Positions 34,152 to 45,384 of a DNA stretch of 64,000 nt are shown piece by piece. Origin of the DNA: Tuctoria greenei (taxonomy: Eukaryota; Streptophyta; Magnoliopsida; Poales; Poaceae); NCBI GenBank assembly GCA_036927565.1, contig JAYESD010000003.1, forward strand, positions 95,403,591 through 95,467,590, read 5' to 3'. Position numbers and translations under genes: made by a program. The notes beneath the pieces are model-generated. The model was not told where the DNA came from, made no database searches, and was given only the letters and a program-made list of their open reading frames with translations. The stretch's first letter is position 1. Each line of letters starts with the position of its first letter.

Positions 34152-34362
34152 ATCTCCCCTTTTGGTGATTAATGACAACCAATTGAGATTTACACAAATA
34201 TGATAAAAAATTTAGATTTTCATAAAGTGTGCACATATGAGCTTTGAGCAAAATAGACAATGTAGACATAAGACATATGTGCACTCTTTATGGTGGGGTG
34301 CAAAACTACGTGTGTGTGAGCAATGATCTTGATGTGAATAAGATAAAAGCATCGTCATAACA

Positions 34363-35015
34363 AGTGTTATCCTAAACGGTAAACGGTAGACAGTCGGTGG
34401 AGCTCTGTTTACCTTTTAGAAGGTTTAGACGGCGTTTAAACGGTGTTTAAACGGATTAAACGATGTGTATTTTAGCAGTAAGAAAAAATATTTTTTACTA
34501 TCCTGCGCTACGGTAAATGTTCAAATCAAGTTCAAACTCATATTTGGGATCAATTTAACTTTGACATCATATAAAATTAAAGAGATGATCACAATACGAC
34601 ACCACCAAATAATAATATTGAGACTGAAAAAAGTACCTGTAGTGTTCTAAACAGATATTTTAAACTTCTGATGCTATTGGTTGTTTTATTATATTTTTTG
34701 AAACACGAGTAATATTACTTCTAATGTGTTTAAGTGTTTAAGTGAAGCTTAGAAAATATATTGATATAATCAATTTGGTGATATTAATTTTAAACTTGCA
34801 TATGACTTAGAAGTGTAAGTTCACTTTGCCTAAACGGTTCTAAACACGTTTAAACACATTTAAAATCTGTTTTGTTTAGCCCGTTTAAACGGGTGTTGAC
34901 CCGTTTAAATGGGTCAACCGTTTAATCCACTATTTTGGGGCTAAACTATGCAGTTGCCCCCTGTTTAGCGTTTAAACGCGTTTAAACAGACCGTTTAGGC
35001 CGTTTAGGATAACAC
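34363..35015. mobile_element. hAT-like non-autonomous DNA transposon with AAACGG subterminal repeats
   Basis: The ends form an inverted repeat: GTGTTATCCTAAACGG on the left and CCGTTTAGGATAACAC on the right. Both subterminal regions are packed with AAACGG or its complement CCGTTT. AAACGG is the word bound by the transposase of the maize hAT element Ac. The equivalent region of copia A (about 24360-24400) lacks this block, which shows it is an insertion. TAACA occurs on both sides (34358-34362 and 35016-35020). A clean eight-base hAT duplication is not seen. It encodes no transposase. Confidence 0.78.
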
Positions 35016-35489
35016 TAACACCATCAATATTATCAAGCATGTATGTCAATTCCAGAGCATACAACATATATCATAACCATAACATAGTCATCATTTCACA
35101 ACACATGTCCAAAAGCATGAGAGAGCATAATTAAGGTTCTACAATACCAAAAGCATGACAGAGTTGCAACAAATACCCAAATAGAGCTCTCTTTCTCTCT
35201 CTCTCAAACTATAGCTACAACATAAGACATTAAGGTTTACAATACCAAAAGCATGACAGAGTCACAACAAAGACACAAATAGATCTCTCTCTCTAAAACT
35301 AAAGCTACAACCCAAGACACAATTAAGGTTTTACAATACCAAAAGCACGACAGAGTCACAACAAAGACACAAATAGAGTTCTCTCTCTGAAACTAAAGCT
35401 ACAACCTAAGACTCCCCCTCAACTCTCTCCCCCTTTGGCATCAAGGCACCAAAAAGAAGAAGAGGAGAGATCTATTTGTCGTCGCTGGT
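35016..35489 (-). other. Copia C 3' untranslated region with short internal repeats
   Basis: Between the hAT-like element and the third ORF. It holds three imperfect copies of a block of about 70-110 bases containing TACAATACCAAAAGCATGACAGAG and CTCTCTCTCAAACTA, at about 35140-35220, 35235-35310 and 35330-35405. No coding potential is seen. Confidence 0.6.
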
Positions 35490-37038
35490 TCATTCCGCGC
35501 TATCGGTCCTTTCATCATCTTCGTCATTAGGCTGAGGAGGAGGAGGAGGAGAGGAACCACTCGTCGTGCCCGAATGCCAAAGTAAGCAAGCTCAGAAGGT
35601 GAAAGAGGTGGAAGCTCCAAGAAGTTTGAAGCGGAGTCCTCAGAAATGACTGGAGATCCAATAGGCTCAATCTGCAGCTTTTGACAAATAGCTTTGACAT
35701 TGTACTTCATTTGCTTTTTTCTTGCCTTTTTCATCTTGTGAACCTTCACCTCAGTCTTGCGGCCAGAGCCAAAGATAGCTGCCAAGTACTTCATGATTCC
35801 ACTAGCGGACCCTTTGCTAGATGGAGGGGCCCTAGCACCAGTGGAAGGCCTTGCATCTTCTTGAACTTTCTCAGGGTGTTCCTCACTTGAGGCAGGTGAG
35901 GGAGCAGCTGAGAGTGAGGCTTGAGGAGGCTTCTAAGGCCTTAGAGGAGTATGCTCTACATCCTTCACAAACTCAATTCCTGTGACTTTTTCAATCTTGA
36001 ACATCAGGTATGGTGCATAGCCACAGGAGCGGTTTGGTGTGCAGGAGATGTTTCACCATGTCATTCCAGATGTAGTCGAAGATATCAAACTTCCTCTTCT
36101 TGCTACACTTTCATCAAGGTTCTGAAGTAACCTTGGACACTCCCGGCATGTCCATCCGTTGGAGCAATTGTCTTCCGGAGCACTCTATTAAGAACCATGA
36201 AGAAGGGCTTCATGTTCTTGGTTGAGGGAGGATTGTATTTGAGGCGAGTATCATAGAGAAAGTCCATCTTATCCTTCTCCAAAACACCAAGATTGTGAAT
36301 CACAATTCCATTGCTGCCGGTATCCTCAAGGTGCAGCAGCTTGGCAAAATCAGCATAAGTAATTGTGTGCTTGGATTCATGTGTCATCCAAGTCACTCTC
36401 TCTTCTTCATCGCTGGCAAAATAGCAAGTTGCAAAGAACTGAGCAATGACTTCATCGTTCCAGTTGTATCTGAAAGCAAACAAGTCCTTTAAACCATGCC
36501 TCTCTGCAGCCTCTACCACTTCATCAAAAGCACCACAACTTTTTCTTTCAAAATGGCTCCAGTCAATCCATTGGATGCGGACTATTGGAGTCTTTATCTA
36601 AAGGTACACGGTACTGTAGTAGTCTGCGTGAAAGTGACTCCAAAATCTTTGGTCAGCTGCCTTCTTTCCACTACTATAGGCATTAATCTTCCTGAGATTC
36701 CATGCTACATCACTCCCCTTGCCATTGAACTTCTCATTTGAGGGATTTCTATTCCCTTGTCTTGGAGTAGTCATCTCCAAGGGACCAATCGGACCGAAAG
36801 CAAGTCCCTTTCCTTTGCCCTTGGTTTGGTGTGGAGCCGCTGAGCTGGGACCAGCCGTATCATTCCCTCTGGAAGATGGTTTCTTGGCCAGAACCTTTCG
36901 ACACACCCTAGGTGGAGTAGGCGAAGGCTCGAAAGCACGCTCTTGTCTTTTGTTGGAGCGAGACTCTGAGACACGAGGCAACACTTCTTGATCCATCTCG
37001 GCCTCGAAGTCAGAGATATCTTCATTTGAGTTCGACAT
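35490..37038 (-). pseudogene. Copia C third ORF behind pol, unknown function
   Basis: Homologue of 22569-24123. It starts with an ATG at 37036-37038 (MSNSNEDISDFEAEMDQE). The N-terminal third is basic and Pro-rich, with KGKGKGLAFGPIGPLEM. After a TAG near 36598 it continues in frame with HGLKDLFAFRYNWNDEVIAQFFATCYFASDEEERVTWMTHESK and HLEDTGSNGIVIHNLGVLEKD. A frameshift near 36100 leads to the tail IMKYLAAIFGSGRKTEVKVHKMKKARKKQMKY, with an acidic terminus. The breaks differ from those in copia A, so the family ancestor probably had one intact frame of about 510 codons. Function unknown. Confidence 0.75.
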
Positions 37039-37947
37039 GATTCTGACAAGGAAGATATAATGGATATGGATAAGAAATGATGACAAGGAACTACATTGAA
37101 TTGATATAAGATAGGGTTTGATCAGGGCATACCGGACTTGTCCGTTGTTCAAGGCTGGACTAATCCGGAGTACCGGACTTGTTCGCCCTAAGAACGGGCT
37201 AGTCCGTTATGCGGCTGTTCAAAACCTAACTTGATGAAATTTTGGATTACTCAATGCAAAAGTGTTCTAGGGTAAATGGAATACATCACTAGAGTATGTA
37301 TTGGCCAGAAGTGCTAAGCTTTTTGAGCAAGAACAAAGAAAATCGAAGGTTCTAGGGTTTGGAGGAAATTTTTACCAAATCCTTCGATTCGAGGCATTGA
37401 GGAGGTTGTTGATGCGGACTAGTCTGTGGTCTTCGATCCCCTTGCAATGGAGACCAAATACCACCGAAACTTGAGTGGATTTGATGGAGATTTTGCGAAA
37501 TTGCATTGGAAGCACTCGAGTGAAGTGAGAGAATGTGAGAGAAGTTGTGAGGAGGAAGAGGATTAGGGTTACGCCGGCCCTAGGGTTATGGAGTCAAAAA
37601 ATCGGACTAGTCCGTGGTCAGACCAGACTAGTCCGGACTACCAGAAAACTCAGCATACTAGTCTACAGTGTGCGGACTAGTCCAGGGTAACCACAGACTG
37701 ATCCTTGGTCACCTGGACGGGAAAGTATAGGCCTTTCGTATATATTCGAAGGTGCTTAAAAAGAAAATAGGGGCAAAAACATACAAATAATCTTGATGAA
37801 TATGATCAGTAAACATACAACAATCAAGCTATGACTATAATTCACCACGATCAAGTAATTAACATAGTTTTTCAGAGAAAATAGAGAGAGATGATTTTTC
37901 AACACAATCAACATGATTTTGAAGATGGCATACAAGTATGCAAGTTT
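37039..37947 (-). other. Leader of the copia C third ORF with a probable 5' UTR intron (37043-37374)
   Basis: On the minus strand a donor TTTG/GTAAAAATT (intron starts at 37374) and an acceptor TTCCTTGTCAG (ends at 37043) flank 332 bases. The ORF start codon lies a few bases beyond the acceptor. CGGACTAGTCCG-type words are inside the inferred intron (37128-37205) and in the upstream leader (37415-37430, 37603-37690). A CT-rich run of plant 5' UTR type lies near 37520-37550. Confidence 0.55.
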
Positions 37948-39621
37948 TCAAGCCACGTTCCGAGCATCAAGGATATTTAGTTCATTTCGGAGCTCACAAA
38001 AGCGTTTTTCATAAAGTGGCTTGTTAAAGATATCGGCTAGTTGTTTTTCAGTGTTGACATCAGAAATGGCTATGTCTCCTTTCATTGAGTGATCTCTCAA
38101 AAAATGATGCCGGATTTCCGTGTGTTTGATTCTAGAGTGCTCAACATGGTTATGGGCAATTTTAATGGCACTCTCATTATCACAAAGGAGAGGAATACAG
38201 CTCATATTGTAACCGTAATCCCTTAGAGTTTGTCTCATCCGAAAGAGTTGTGCACAGCAACTCCCAGCTGCAACATACTCTGCTTCGGCCGTGGATATGG
38301 CAATGAAATTTTGTTTCTTGGAGGACCAAGAAACTAGGGATCTACCTAGGAATTGGCAAGTACTGGAGGTACTTTTTCTATGTACCTTGCATCCGGCATA
38401 ATCTGCATCGGAGTATCCAATGTGATTGAGTTTTGAACCTTTCGCATACCAAAGGCCTAGGTTGGGTGTATGAACTAAATATCGCAGGATCCTTTTTACG
38501 GCTGTCAAATGACATTCCTTAGGATTGGCTTGAAATCTTGCACACAAACATACACTCAACATGATATCAGGTCTAGATGCACATAAATAAAGTAAGGAGC
38601 CAATCATGGAATGATATACATTTTGGTCCATGTTTGGTCCATCTTCATTGAGATCTAAGTGTCCATTTGTCGCCATGGGAGTCTTTATGGGCTTTGCTTT
38701 GTCCATTCCAAACTTCTTGAGAATGTCTTGAGTGTACTTTATTTGGCTTATGAACGTCCCGTCCTTTTGTTGCTTCACTTGGAATCCCAAAAGTATCTCA
38801 ACTCTCCCATCATGGACATCTCGAATCTATCTGTCATAATTTTACTAAATTCTTGACAAAAGGATTTGTTAGTTGAATCAAATATAATATCATCAACATA
38901 GATTTGGCAAACGAAGAGATCATCATCAAAGTGTTTAGTAAATAAAGTGTAATCAGTTGCCAATTTTGAAGCCATTTTCAATCAAAAAATCTCTAAGGCA
39001 CTCATACCAAGCTCTAGGAGCTTGTTTGAGGCCATAGAGAGCCTTACGTAGTTTGTACACATGGTCGGGGTACTCTTGATCTTCAAATCCTGGTGGTTGC
39101 TCCACGACACCTCCTCCTTGATCGCTCCATTGAGGAAGGCACTTTTCACTTTTCACGTCCATTTGATAAAGCTTGAAATCATGGTGAGTAGCATATGCAA
39201 GTAATATACGAATCGATTCAAGCCTAGCTACGGGAGCAAAAGTCACGTCGAAATCCAAACCTTCGACTTGTAAGTACCCTTTGGCCACAAGTCATGCCTT
39301 GTTCCTTGTTACTACTCTATGTTCGTCTTGCTTGTTGTGGAAGACCCATTTAGTGCCGACTACGTTGGATTTGGGTCTTTCAACAAGCTCCCACACTTCA
39401 TTCCTTTTGATGTTGTTCAATTCTTCTTGCATTGCCATCACCCAATCCAGATCTTTTAATGCATCCTCAACCCTGTATGGTTCCAAAGAGAATACAAACG
39501 AATAGTGTTCACAAAAATTAGCTATGCGAGATCGAGTTATTACTCCCTTTTGGATGTCACCGATTATATTGTCGACGGGGTGATCTCTTTGGATGCTTTG
39601 GTGTACTCTTGGATGTGGCAC
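37948..39621 (-). pseudogene. Copia C reverse transcriptase and RNase H
   Basis: The segments are 39621-39292, 39288-38953, 38981-38775 and 38790-37948. RT words: TKWVFHNKQDEH, VAKGYLQVEGLDF, YQMDVKS, ALYGLKQAPRAWYECL and the catalytic CQIYVDDIIFDS. A TGA at 39292-39294 stands at an Arg position (CGA to TGA). Another break replaces the AFLNG motif near 39150. RNase H is a clean 843-base frame with GYSDADYAGCK, KSTSSTCQFLGRSL, STAEAEYVAAGSCCAQ, RHHFLRDHSMKGD, QLADIFNKPL and the terminus LNILDARNVA. It is the best-preserved coding part of this family in the window. Confidence 0.9.
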
Positions 39622-40443
39622 TTGTGGTCTTGAATCTTCATTATCATCTTCTTCTACCCTGGATAGTTGCCATCATTGATGTTTTGATCACCTTGATTTT
39701 CTTGAGGTTGATCTTGTGTGGAAGCTCCCCCTTGATCATTTTCCTCCGCTTGTGGTTCGTCTTCTCAATTCGCATTTGGAGGTGGCACTTGTGGTCGAAC
39801 ATCGCCCAATGCCATTCTTCTCAATGCTTGACATGGAGCTTCTTCTTGATCTATCACACACTGATCAACTTGCTCTACTTGAGAGTCATTAGTTTCATCG
39901 AACACTACGTCATGTGCTACTTCAACAAGTCTGGAAGCCTTGTTGAAGACACAATAGGTGTAGGAGTTCGAATCATAGCCAAGTAAGAAACCTTTATCGA
40001 AGTTCGAAGCCCTAGCATTCTTGTTTAAAATATAACATTTTGAACCAAAAACTCGAAAATATGAAATATTCGGTTTGTTACCGGTGAGAAGTTCGTACGA
40101 GGTTTTCTTGAGTAGACGATGAAGATAGAGTCAGTTTATAGCATGACAAGTGGTGATAACCGCTTCAGACCAAAACCTGTCCGAAGTCTTGTATTCATCG
40201 AGCATTGTCCTCGCCATATCAATGAGTGTTCAGTTCTTCCTTTCGGCTACTCCGTTTTGTTGAGGAGAATATGATGCTGAAAATTTGTGCTTTATCCCTT
40301 CTTCGTCTAGATACTCCTCAACTTGGGTATTCTTGAATTCTATCCCATTGTCACTTCATATGTTCTTTATCTTCAATGAGAATTCATTTTGGACACACTT
40401 GATAAACTTATTGGGGGTTCCTTGAGTTTCTGTCTTATCATGC
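39622..40443 (-). pseudogene. Copia C integrase C-terminal half and linker
   Basis: On the minus strand, in shifting frames, this reads the catalytic-core end (SDNGIEFKNTQVEEYLDEEGIK, SPQQNGVAERKN, MARTMLDEYKTSD) and then a linker rich in Asp/Glu. The linker has a conserved ATCAAGGGGGAG run near 39725-39740. Several stops. The N-terminal half continues beyond Tat2 at 53556. Confidence 0.75.
40439..40443. repeat. Target-site duplication of Tat2, left copy (CATGC)
   Basis: CATGC directly left of the Tat2 3' LTR. The same word follows the other LTR at 53556-53560. Confidence 0.9.
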
Positions 40444-41307
40444 TATCGGTGGTTTTGATCCGGCAGATCTCCCAACACTAATAAAGTGTTAGAGGAGTTT
40501 GAGGTTCGGTATGGGCGCGCGCAGATTCCAGAAGGTGAGATGTCGAGTGACACAAGGGACACGAAGATTTATGTAGTTCGGGCCGCCTGAGCGTAATACC
40601 CTACTCCACGGGGTGTGTTGGTGTTGTATTGGATGTATGATCTCAACGTCAGTTGAGAGTATAAAGTCAGCGTGTCCCCGGAGAGTGTCCCCTATGTATC
40701 GTCGGCCTGTCCTTTTATAGTACAAGGGCAGGCCGTTACAAGTTAGCCTGGCCCGACATGTGGCCCCGATAGTTACTAATATTGATACACATTCAACACG
40801 TTTAATTGCCCTTAATGACCGAGTTATGGGCTTTGATAGCATCGTTACTGGTAATTAAGGTCATCCGATTGTGTGTCATTAATATAGTATTAATGACACT
40901 TGATCGGGTCTTGAAGTCCTTGATTCCCCTTTGAAGATCCGGAGCCATTGTGGAGTCTTCCGGAGGTTAGAGGCTGAAGATCCAACGGTTGGACATGTGG
41001 CAGCGCCGGAGCACACTGTGGGGAACAGATAGGTCCGGTGTTACCCGACACGTGTTAGTTCCGGAGCTTCCCTCAGTCTGGGGTTAGGTCCGGGGGTGCC
41101 ATTTCGGTACATAGCCCGGAGCTTCCCCCTTGTGGGCGGTAGCTCCGGTTTGATAGTACACATGGCGACCCTGAGACTGACCATGTTGGAGAAGCGGGTC
41201 CGGTTATGTCTGACATGTGGGCCTCCGAAGGTCTTCGAATCAAGTAGATGACTTTCCCTTGATATCTTTGCAATCCCAAGGAGTATATGGTATCCAGGGT
41301 ACCGACA
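40444..41307 (-). repeat. Tat2 3' LTR
   Basis: In plus orientation it starts TATCGGTGG (canonical TG changed to TA) and ends GGTACCGACA. It pairs with 52693-53555. A TATAAAAG box on the minus strand is at 40712-40719. The right half is rich in TCCGGAGCT and GGTCCGG words. Confidence 0.93.
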
Positions 41308-41320
41308 GTGGCCCCCTGGG
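41308..41320 (-). other. Polypurine tract of Tat2
   Basis: CCCAGGGGGCCAC on the minus strand, immediately next to the 3' LTR. Confidence 0.7.
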
Positions 41321-41840
41321 CCCACCTCTGGGGAAGACCCCCTGGGTGAAGTCATTCCGCCGGAGGTGGGTCCATCCTTTGACTTTTGAACTGAGTCTTC
41401 AAAGGTCTTCGGATGTGCCGTTGGCGATAGTTTGGAGTTAAATCCTCGCCGCCTGGCATATCCCGTGTGCGGCAAATGAGATCTTTGGCGTGCAGATCTC
41501 ACGCAATTGAAGGTCGCCGGTTCCCGATACAAAAATCATATCGGTTCCGTGTGCCTTGTCAGGTCGCCGGCTTCGGGCTTCCCGCCTCATGATGACAACC
41601 GTTCGCCTGGGTAAGAATCTCGACTTGATCGTTGGGGTGGTCCTGGGCCCTCTTGTCATCGGCTGGGTGGAATTTTTGAGTAGTATCTTCGACTTCCTTG
41701 CGGTTTCCATCCAAGCGTTGCGAGGGCTTACTTAAGGAGGAAAGCGCACACCGTCTGGAGTTCTTTATGCCTCTCATCTGATCTTGCGCTCAAACTCCCA
41801 ACTTGTGCTCACTTTTCCTCTCTTGCCTTGCTGTGCTGCG
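41321..41840 (+). other. Tat2 upstream region of the antisense ORF
   Basis: Non-coding sequence between the polypurine tract and the antisense ORF start. It would contain that gene's promoter. It is conserved in Tat3 (58121-58431 plus 59300-59525) and, reversed, in Tat1. The stretch CCAAGCGTTGCGAGGGCTTACTTAAGGAGGAAAG at 41709-41742 (described here by position; key word TTACTTAAG) is well conserved and is the best promoter candidate. Confidence 0.5.
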
Positions 41841-44800
41841 ATGGAGTTGGGTCTCCGCAAGAGTCGTTTGAATACCGAAGGTGACTTGAAGAAGGTCCGG
41901 GCCCTCATGGGATGGTCCCCGGAATTCTTCAACCGTCTGGTCCACGCCGGAAGTGAGCTCCCGTTCGAGAAGGAGCACGCCGGCGAGATGGTGTACTTCT
42001 CTTCGTACGCCATGGTGGGGTTGATCCCACCTTTTTCCTCCTTTTTCTTGATGCTGCTAGACTTTTATGGTCTGCAGCTATACCACCTTGGCCCCCACTC
42101 CATTCTTCTTGTGTCTATCTTCGTCCACTTCTGTGAAATGTGGGTGGGATCCCCCCTGCATTGAACTTTTCTGGACCTTCTTCACCGTCCATACCACTGG
42201 TAGGAGTAATGAGTACCTTGGCTTCTATTACTTCGTGAAGCGCAAGAAGTGCCCATTCAAGTACCTCCAGTTGTTTCCCTCTGGAAAGTGGGATGATTGG
42301 AAGAAGGACTGGATAGTCATCCGGGTGGAGGTGCACGAGAAGCTGGAGCTGGCCGAAGGCCTCCCCATCATCGACACTACAGTCTGGAGTGAAGCTCCGG
42401 TGCTGTCGGATGCCTTCAACCCTGCTCTGACCAGGATCCGCTAGTGTGTGGAGGGAGGATTAACTCCCCAAGCAGTATTTTGCAACTTCCTGGTCAACAG
42501 GTGGGCACTGCTGAAGAGGAGAGAAAAACTCGCTTGGGCCCTCAACAGCGTGATGGACGACGACCGGGTCGAGACCGGACTGAAGTCCAACATGGTGGGG
42601 GCAACCTTGGAGTTACATCTCAAAAAGTTCCAGCACGGCATCGACGTTGCGGGAGATGACTTGACCCCGCCATCAACCTTTCTCCCCCTGAACGTGGAAG
42701 TAGAGTTCAGCAGGGAGCTCCGACGGATGATGCCGGTGCTTGACGACCTTGGTGTCGTCGAGAGAAGATCGACCTCCAGGGTGGTGATCCCTGGGGCTTC
42801 CGAAGGTGGTTCCGACCCTGCCCCGAAGCCAAGGATCGAAGTCGTCGGCAAGGGCAAGGAACCGACGGACGAACCCTTGAGCCAGAAGAGGAAACTGCAG
42901 CATGCCGACGGAAGGTCCGTCAGGCCTGCAACCTCTGCATCAGCTCCTTCTCCCCGGAGGGGGAGGTCTTCTACAACTGTGGCGACTGTACCCGCATCGG
43001 CGTCTTCCTGAGGTGCTAGCTCCGGGCATGCGACTCCATCACCAGGGCCAGTTGAGGCCTCTAGGTTCGGAGGTCCTTCCCGGTCGAGGAGGGCCTCGAC
43101 TAAGGAAGTTCCAGTGACTGCAACGAGTTCCGGGGGGCCTTCCGGAGCTTCCACGCCGGCGGCGGCTATGGTCAGCCCAGAACGCCTGGGAAAGAGGTTC
43201 CGCGCAAGCTGGTGCAGAAGCCTCCCGAGGTAATTTTTAATCTTTACCTCAGACAGTTGTTTTCTTGTAGTAACTGTTTTTTAAATTTCTTCATCCTTCA
43301 TCTACAGCGTTCCCAAGAAGAGGAGTGAGGCTCCACCCTCAGCCACAGCAGCTGAAGTTGTGAGGGCGGAAGCCTCTGCTCCTGTCCCGGTGCCGCCCCA
43401 AGTGGTGGCTGAAGCTGCGGCAGCTCCGGTGCCAGCTGTCGTGGTCATGGACCTCGACTCATCCTCCGAGACTCCCGTGGTAGTGCCGGACCACGGGAGA
43501 GAAGATGCGCCAGCGGCACCTGCCCCGAAGGTTGAAGCTCCGGGTTTGTGTGCTGAGATGATGGAAGTTTTGGCCGTTGAGCCCGAGGAAGCAATAATTC
43601 CGGCCCCAGAGCCGGAAATTTTCAAAGCCCCGGCGGTTGAGCCGGAGGTAATTGAAGTCCCGGCGTGCGCGCCGGATGTTGAGGAAGTCCCGGCGGTTGG
43701 GCCGAGTACCTCTGAAGCACCGGCCGCAGAGCCGGTCGTTGCTGGAGCTCAGGCCGCAGGGCCGGTTGATGTTGAAGACCTTCCGGCTCCCGAGCCGGTT
43801 GCCGTTGAAGCTCCGGCCGCAGGGCCGGCTGTTGTTGAAGATCTTCCGGCGCCTGAGCCGGTCGTTGCGAAGGCGTCAGTGCTCGAGCCCCCAGTAGAGG
43901 AGGTGCCCAGGCCGGAGCCAGAAGCAGTTCTTGCTCCGGGAGTGACGACGCCGGAGGTACCCACGGCTGAGCCGGAGTGCTCTGATGAAGTCGCTGGCCC
44001 CCTGCCCGAGGGGACGAACGAAGATCTGGCGGCTGGTCCTTCAGAACCACTTCCGGAGGTCGGAACTTCATCAGTGGGACCCTCCTTGATGGCGACTGAG
44101 GCCATCCTGGAGGACGGCCCTGGTGCCGTGGAGGCTCAGGGGACCACTCTCGTGGAGTGGGACCCAATTTTTGTAACTGAAAACCCGCTAGAACCAGCGG
44201 AGGAGACCCCAGCAGGTCCGGATCCTATCCCGTTGTCATTGTCTATTGACAACGCCTGCTCCAGTCTGCGTCAAGTTCAGCTGGCATTCTTCCACGACAG
44301 CAAGGCTCTTGAAGAGGAACGCCAAACCCTTAGGAGGTGGCGTAATCGGCTCTACTTCGAGACCATGCTGGCGCAGTCAAGGCTGGCAGATGACAAAGAA
44401 TGGATCAAGCAGGAGAAGGTCCACCTGGAGTACTGGGGCAAGTTATTGGATGACAGGGAGAGCTTGACTCGCGCCCTCGACGCTCAATCCCGGGCCATTT
44501 ATGAGCAGACCAAAGCAGCTAATAGTGCGGCTGATGAACACCAAGAAAGGCTTGTGGCCATTAACACTACTCTCATCAAGCGCCGGGGGGCACTTGAGGA
44601 GAGGGAGAAAAGGCTCGAAGATGAAGAGCAGAAACTCCTAGAGCTGCGGGATGACGTCTTGAGGAGGGAGGAGGAGCTCACCAAAAAGGTGGCTCTGTCT
44701 GACATGGGCCTCGAAGAGCGCGCCAAGAAATTGGAAGAGCGCTATGCTGAGGAGGAGGAGAAGGCCTGGGTGCGAGGGCAGGAACTCTACGAGCAAGAGT

Positions 44801-45384
44801 GTGCCATCGCTGCCAGGGAGAAGAAAGTAAGGGGCAGGGAGAAGGACCTGGTTGACCGCCAGAACAAGATCTACCTCCGGGAGGAGGAGCTCGGAAAACT
44901 CGAGAAGCGAGTTGCTGAAAAGATTCAGCAAAATGCCAAAGAAGTTGAGCGCCTCGCTCGCGAGAATTCTGAACTGGTGGCGGCCAAAAGATCTTTGGAA
45001 GAACTGAAGGGTTTGAGGGTTGCAGACTCCCTATAGGTTTGGGAGTTCCTGGGCAAGGCCAACGATGCGCTGACACCGATGGGCTCCAGTCCCGTGCATT
45101 CGGATGATCTGGAGCCGGAGCCGGACCTGGCATTGCAAGCGCTGAGCTCGGCGGGTAGCAAACTCTCCAAGGTGGGTGACATCATCGCGGACTAGTTGGA
45201 GGTTGAGGGGCAATCCCTGGCGAAGAACGTCGCAGAGTATGTGCTGACGTGCTACACCAGCCGGAATCCCCAATTCCCTCTGGACCCGGTGCTTGAAGGT
45301 CCCGTCAAAGGAGAATGTGAAGCCGCCCGAGCCAATGTGTCAGAGGTTGCTCAGATGGTCTCCCAGTTCTTCCATAGGGTCTAG
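41841..45384 (+). pseudogene. Tat2 antisense ORF: plant mobile-element domain, Pro/Glu repeats, coiled coil; one intron
   Basis: It starts at an ATG (41841, MELGLRKS). Exon 1 (to 43229) carries the conserved N-terminal domain: MGWSPEFFN, MVYFSSYAMVGLIPPFSSFFLMLLDFYGLQLYH, IFVHFCEMWVG, FWTFFTVHTTG, FYYFVKRKKCPFKYLQ, PQAVFCNFLVNRW. A basic Ser/Pro-rich part follows. Intron 43230-43307 (GTAATT...CTACAG, 78 bases) restores the frame. Exon 2 encodes about 25 Pro/Glu/Ala/Val repeats (EAPAAEPVV type) and a long Glu/Arg/Lys coiled coil (LEEREKRLEDEEQKLLELRDD). It ends CYTSRNPQFPLDPV...SQFFHRV. The full length is about 1,150 residues. Breaks: a frameshift at a C run near 42152, TAG 42442, TGA 43009, TAG 45034 and TAG 45193. 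Function unknown; a structural or gag-like role is possible. Confidence 0.82.
43230..43307 (+). other. Intron of the Tat2 antisense ORF
   Basis: Donor CCCGAG/GTAATT, a T-rich interior and acceptor TTCATCTACAG. Removing these 78 bases joins exon 1 (SWCRSLP) to exon 2 (VPKKRSEAPP) in one frame. The aligned Tat3 segment (60907-60986) keeps the acceptor but starts AT instead of GT. Confidence 0.75.

Noticed and set aside
35140..35405. Three repeated blocks as a CRISPR or tandem array
   Set aside because: Copies are imperfect, few and irregularly spaced in the 3' untranslated part of a plant retrotransposon. No spacer/repeat pattern.
43622..45273. Long open frames on the minus strand opposite the Tat2 antisense ORF
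   Set aside because: They mirror the GC-rich, repetitive coding strand (Pro/Glu repeats and coiled coil). Composition is of Ser/Pro/Gly or Leu/Ser runs without any domain, and the conserved frame is on the plus strand in both Tat2 and Tat3.
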